Source: Elusimicrobiota bacterium
Lineage (GTDB): Bacteria > Elusimicrobiota > Elusimicrobia > FEN-1173
Reading direction: 5' to 3'
Assembly (NCBI GenBank): GCA_016714745.1
Contig: JADKCG010000032.1
Span: 1-14,338, forward strand
DNA: 14,338 bases
Below are positions 14,130-14,338 of the stretch, piece after piece; within the stretch, counting starts at the first letter, position 1, and each line of letters starts with the position of its first letter. The notes below the pieces were generated by a model, which was not told where the DNA came from, did no database searches, and worked only from the letters and a program-made list of their open reading frames with translations. Both the position numbers and the translations under genes were made by a program.

Positions 14130-14338
14130 TAGCGATCCCTTTCTAAAACCAGGTGTGTCATCCAGAGCGGAAATACGATCATGAGGGCGAAATAGATTGC
14201 CGCGTGCAGGTCGATCACCCCACGGGTGAATAATTCGAAATGGGGCAGGGGAGAGACGGTGTCGCGCAGAAAACTGCCGATTTGGGCGCGGGGCCACAAC
14301 CCGTCCATGATGCCGGCCACCAACTCGTTGCCGGTGGC
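14126..14338 (-). CDS. GldF-like ABC-2 permease, C-terminal end (cut by right window edge)
   Basis: Seventy codons plus stop are visible. The end H-F-E-L-F-T-R-G-V-I-D-L-H-A-A-I-Y-F, followed by one hydrophobic segment and L-E-R-D-R-Y, matches the C-terminus of GldF/ABC-2-type permeases (typical form H-F-E-D-F-x-R-G-V-I-D). It is upstream of the GldG-like gene on the same strand, with a four-base stop/start overlap, so the two are co-translated. The ATPase gene is expected further upstream, outside the window. The stretch before H-F-E-L-F lacks the transmembrane helix I would expect; too little is visible to say whether this is a lineage feature. Confidence 0.75.
   Translation of the reverse strand, partial: ATGNELVAGIMDGLWPRAQIGSFLRDTVSPLPHFELFTRGVIDLHAAIYFALMIVFPLWMTHLVLERDRY

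Noticed and set aside
14130..14297. Upstream extension of the GldG-like protein by 56 residues
   Set aside because: It is out of frame over the permease C-terminus; TTG 14129 with AAAGGGA upstream and the TTGA overlap is the better start.

Overview
The window looks like a chromosomal contig from an uncultured, Gram-negative-type bacterium. The giant surface protein, built from near-identical fibronectin-III modules and FG-GAP propellers, together with a GldF/GldG-type ABC system and an STT3-like oligosaccharyltransferase, reminds me of Elusimicrobiota-type metagenome genomes. That assignment is recall-based and not proven by anything here. No rRNA, tRNA or CRISPR array was seen.

Layout. (1) 1-4723, plus strand: the 3' part of a very large secreted repeat protein, entering from the left edge. 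It has two groups of exactly seven FG-GAP/VCBS blades, separated and followed by fibronectin-III pairs, and a C-terminal beta-rich domain. The reading frame is broken near 2391-2425, in and beside two poly-G runs. (2) 4735-8600: an accessory islet. It holds two 304-bp near-identical remnants of a REP-associated (Y1/IS200-like) transposase. These flank a two-gene AbiEi/AbiEii-type toxin-antitoxin operon (minus strand). Next come a decayed 3' piece of a DUF4143-type ATPase gene, a 20-bp inverted repeat, and a ribbon-helix-helix/PIN toxin-antitoxin pair (minus strand). Both toxin-antitoxin operons have convincing sigma-70-like promoters. (3) 8695-10977, plus strand: a polytopic STT3-like glycosyltransferase ending in a rho-independent terminator. 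(4) 10983-14338, minus strand: a translationally coupled pair, the C-terminal end of a GldF-like ABC-2 permease and a double-length GldG-like protein carrying two tandem GldG modules.

How it fits together. The envelope genes (repeat protein, STT3-like enzyme, GldFG-like transporter) flank a mobile/defence islet that appears to have inserted directly behind the stop codon of the repeat protein. The second transposase remnant runs directly into a short sequence shared with the repeat protein's C-terminal domain, so the islet boundary records at least one recombination. Most features of special interest lie in this islet and in the broken propeller gene.
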